NCBI RefSeq assembly: GCF_020382885.2
Contig: NC_058507.1
Location: forward strand, 436,501-500,500
DNA length: 64,000 nucleotides
Direction: 5' to 3'
DNA from: Scatophagus argus
Taxonomy: Eukaryota; Chordata; Actinopteri; Scatophagidae
The stretch's first letter is position 1; each line of letters begins with the position of its first letter. Under the pieces are notes generated by a model. The model worked only from the letters and a program-made list of their open reading frames with translations. It searched no databases and was not told the DNA's origin. The position numbers were made by a program, and so were the translations under genes. This document shows positions 62,121 through 64,000 of this stretch, piece after piece.

Positions 62121-64000
62121 ACACACACACTCACATACACTCACTCTCTCACACTCTCTCACACACACTCTCACACACACTCTCACACTCTCTCACACAC
62201 ACACTCTCTCACACTCTCTCTCACACACTCTCACACTCTCTCACACACACTCTCACTCTCTCACACACACACTCTCTCACACACACACTCTCTCACTCTC
62301 TCACACACTCTCACACTCTCTCACACACACACTCTCTCACTCTCTCACACACACTCTCACTCTCTCTCACACACACTCTCACTCTCTCTCACACACACTC
62401 TCTCACTCTCTCACACACACTCTCACTCTCTCTCACACACACTCTCTCACTCTCTCACACACACTCTCTCACTCTCTCACACACTCTCTCACTCTCTCAC
62501 ACACACTCTCACTCTCTCTCACACACACTCTCTCACTCTCTCACACACACTCTCTCACTCTCTCACACACACTCTCACTCTCTCTCACACACACACTCTC
62601 TCACTCTCTCACACACACTCTCACTCTCTCTCACACACACTCTCTCACTCTCTCACACACACTCTCTCACTCTCTCACACACACTCTCACTCTCTCTCAC
62701 ACACACTCTCTCACTCTCTCACACACACTCTCACACTCTCTCACACACACACTCTCTCACTCTCTCACACACACACTCTCACACTCTCTCACACACACAC
62801 TCTCTCACTCTCTCACACACACACACTCTCACTCTCTCACACACACACTCTCTCACTCTCTCACACACACTCTCACTCTCTCTCACACACACTCTCTCAC
62901 ACTCTCACACACACTCTCACACTCTCTCACACACACACTCTCTCACTCTCTCACACACACACACTCTCACACTCTCTCACACACACTCTCACACTCTCTC
63001 ACACACACACACTCTCACACACACTCTCACACTCTCTCACACACACTCTCACACTCTCTCACACACACACACTCTCACTCTCTCACACACACTCTCACAC
63101 TCTCTCTCACACACACTCTCACACACACACACTCTCACTCTCTCACACACACACTCTCACACTCTCTCACACACACACACTCTCACTCTCTCTCACACAC
63201 ACTCTCACACTCTCTCACACACACACTCTCTCACTCTCTCTCACACACACTCTCACACTCTCTCACACACACACTCTCTCACTCTCTCTCACACACACTC
63301 TCTCACTCTCTCACACACACTCTCACTCTCTCACACACACACTCTCTCACTCTTTCACACACACACTCTCACACTCTCTCACACACACTCTCACACACAC
63401 ACACTCTCACTCTCTCACACACACACACTCTCACTCTCTCTCACACACACTCTCACACTCTCTCACACACACACTCTCTCACTCTCTCTCACACACACTC
63501 TCTCACTCTCTCACACACACTCTCACTCTCTCACACACACACTCTCTCACTCTTTCACACACACACTCTCACACTCTCTCACACACACTCTCACACACAC
63601 ACACTCTCACTCTCTCACACACACTCTCTCTCACACACACTCTCACACTCTCTCACACACACACTCTCTCACTCTCTCTCACACACACTCTCACACTCTC
63701 TCACACACACACTCTCTCACTCTCTCACACACACTCTCACTCTCTCTCACACACACTCTCTCACACTCTCACACACACTCTCACACTCTCTCACACACAC
63801 ACTCTCTCACTCTCTCACACACACACACTCTCACACTCTCTCACACACACTCTCACACTCTCTCACACACACACACTCTCACACACACTCTCACACTCTC
63901 TCACACACACTCTCACACTCTCTCACACACACACACTCTCACTCTCTCACACACACTCTCACACTCTCTCTCACACACACTCTCACACACACACACTCTC
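62121..64000. repeat. 1.9-kb CA/CT compound satellite to window end
   Basis: Built only of CA and CT dinucleotides arranged as cacacacactctc, tcactctctc and similar blocks. It has higher-order structure: the rare variant tctttcacac occurs at 63351 and again at 63551 (200-bp duplication), and the segment starting at 62891 recurs from about 63755 to the window end (about 864-bp offset). It continues past the window, so its true length is unknown. Confidence 0.95.

Noticed and set aside
62121..64000. CRISPR-like or telomere-like array
   Set aside because: No unique spacers between repeats, and units are CA/CT dinucleotides, not TTAGGG. It is a simple-sequence satellite.

Overview
This is vertebrate nuclear DNA, most likely from a percomorph-type teleost fish. 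Genes are split into small exons with GT-AG introns. Microsatellites, mainly (CA)n/(TG)n, are very abundant. The interspersed repeats are the fish mix: L2/CR1-like LINEs with short tandem 3' tails, a Tc1 relic, an L1/Tx1-like relic and a tRNA-derived SINE. There is no bacterial or viral gene organisation.

Layout. Positions 1-4.8 kb are repeat-rich and hold no gene I can support. Positions 4847-7244 (minus) carry a complete LRRC57 orthologue in five coding exons (238 aa). Positions 8646-10497 (plus) carry a complete HAUS2 (augmin subunit 2) orthologue in six coding exons (199 aa). The two genes are head to head, and inferred 5' UTR exons leave only a few hundred bases of shared promoter. At 12.6-14.4 kb (minus) there is an unresolved gene-like region with a THAP-like C-terminal half-domain; it does not chain into an open frame. 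Positions 14.5-22.4 kb are gene-free apart from repeat relics.

The rest of the window is one gene, mdga2 on the minus strand: 16 coding exons from 60171 down to the stop at 22432. They chain in phase into about 952 residues: Ig1 to Ig6, a fibronectin-III-like module, a MAM domain and a hydrophobic GPI-signal tail. The first exon(s), with the signal peptide, lie beyond the right edge or were not recognised. Every exon boundary below was worked out from splice sites and reading phase.

Inside an mdga2 intron (46.3-49.7 kb, sense opposite to mdga2) sits an apparently intact L2/CR1-like LINE with an unbroken 1001-codon endonuclease/reverse-transcriptase ORF. The introns also hold very large simple-sequence arrays: polypyrimidine at 42.6-43.35 kb, polypurine at 61.57-62.03 kb, TG/AG at 40.8-41.13 kb, and CA/CT from 62.12 kb to the end. 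In the mdga2 pre-mRNA these form two mutually complementary pairs flanking the Ig-domain exons. Several mdga2 exons also have (UG)n against their 3' splice site and (CA)n just after their 5' splice site. This repeat-bracketed splicing layout is the most unusual thing in the window; any functional effect is inference.

Functional context: mdga2 encodes a GPI-anchored neuronal surface protein of the neuroligin-binding MDGA family, HAUS2 acts in spindle microtubule branching, and LRRC57 is a small leucine-rich-repeat protein of unknown function. The LRRC57/HAUS2 pairing is also found in human (15q15), whereas human MDGA2 is on 14q21, so the HAUS2-mdga2 proximity is a fish-side arrangement.
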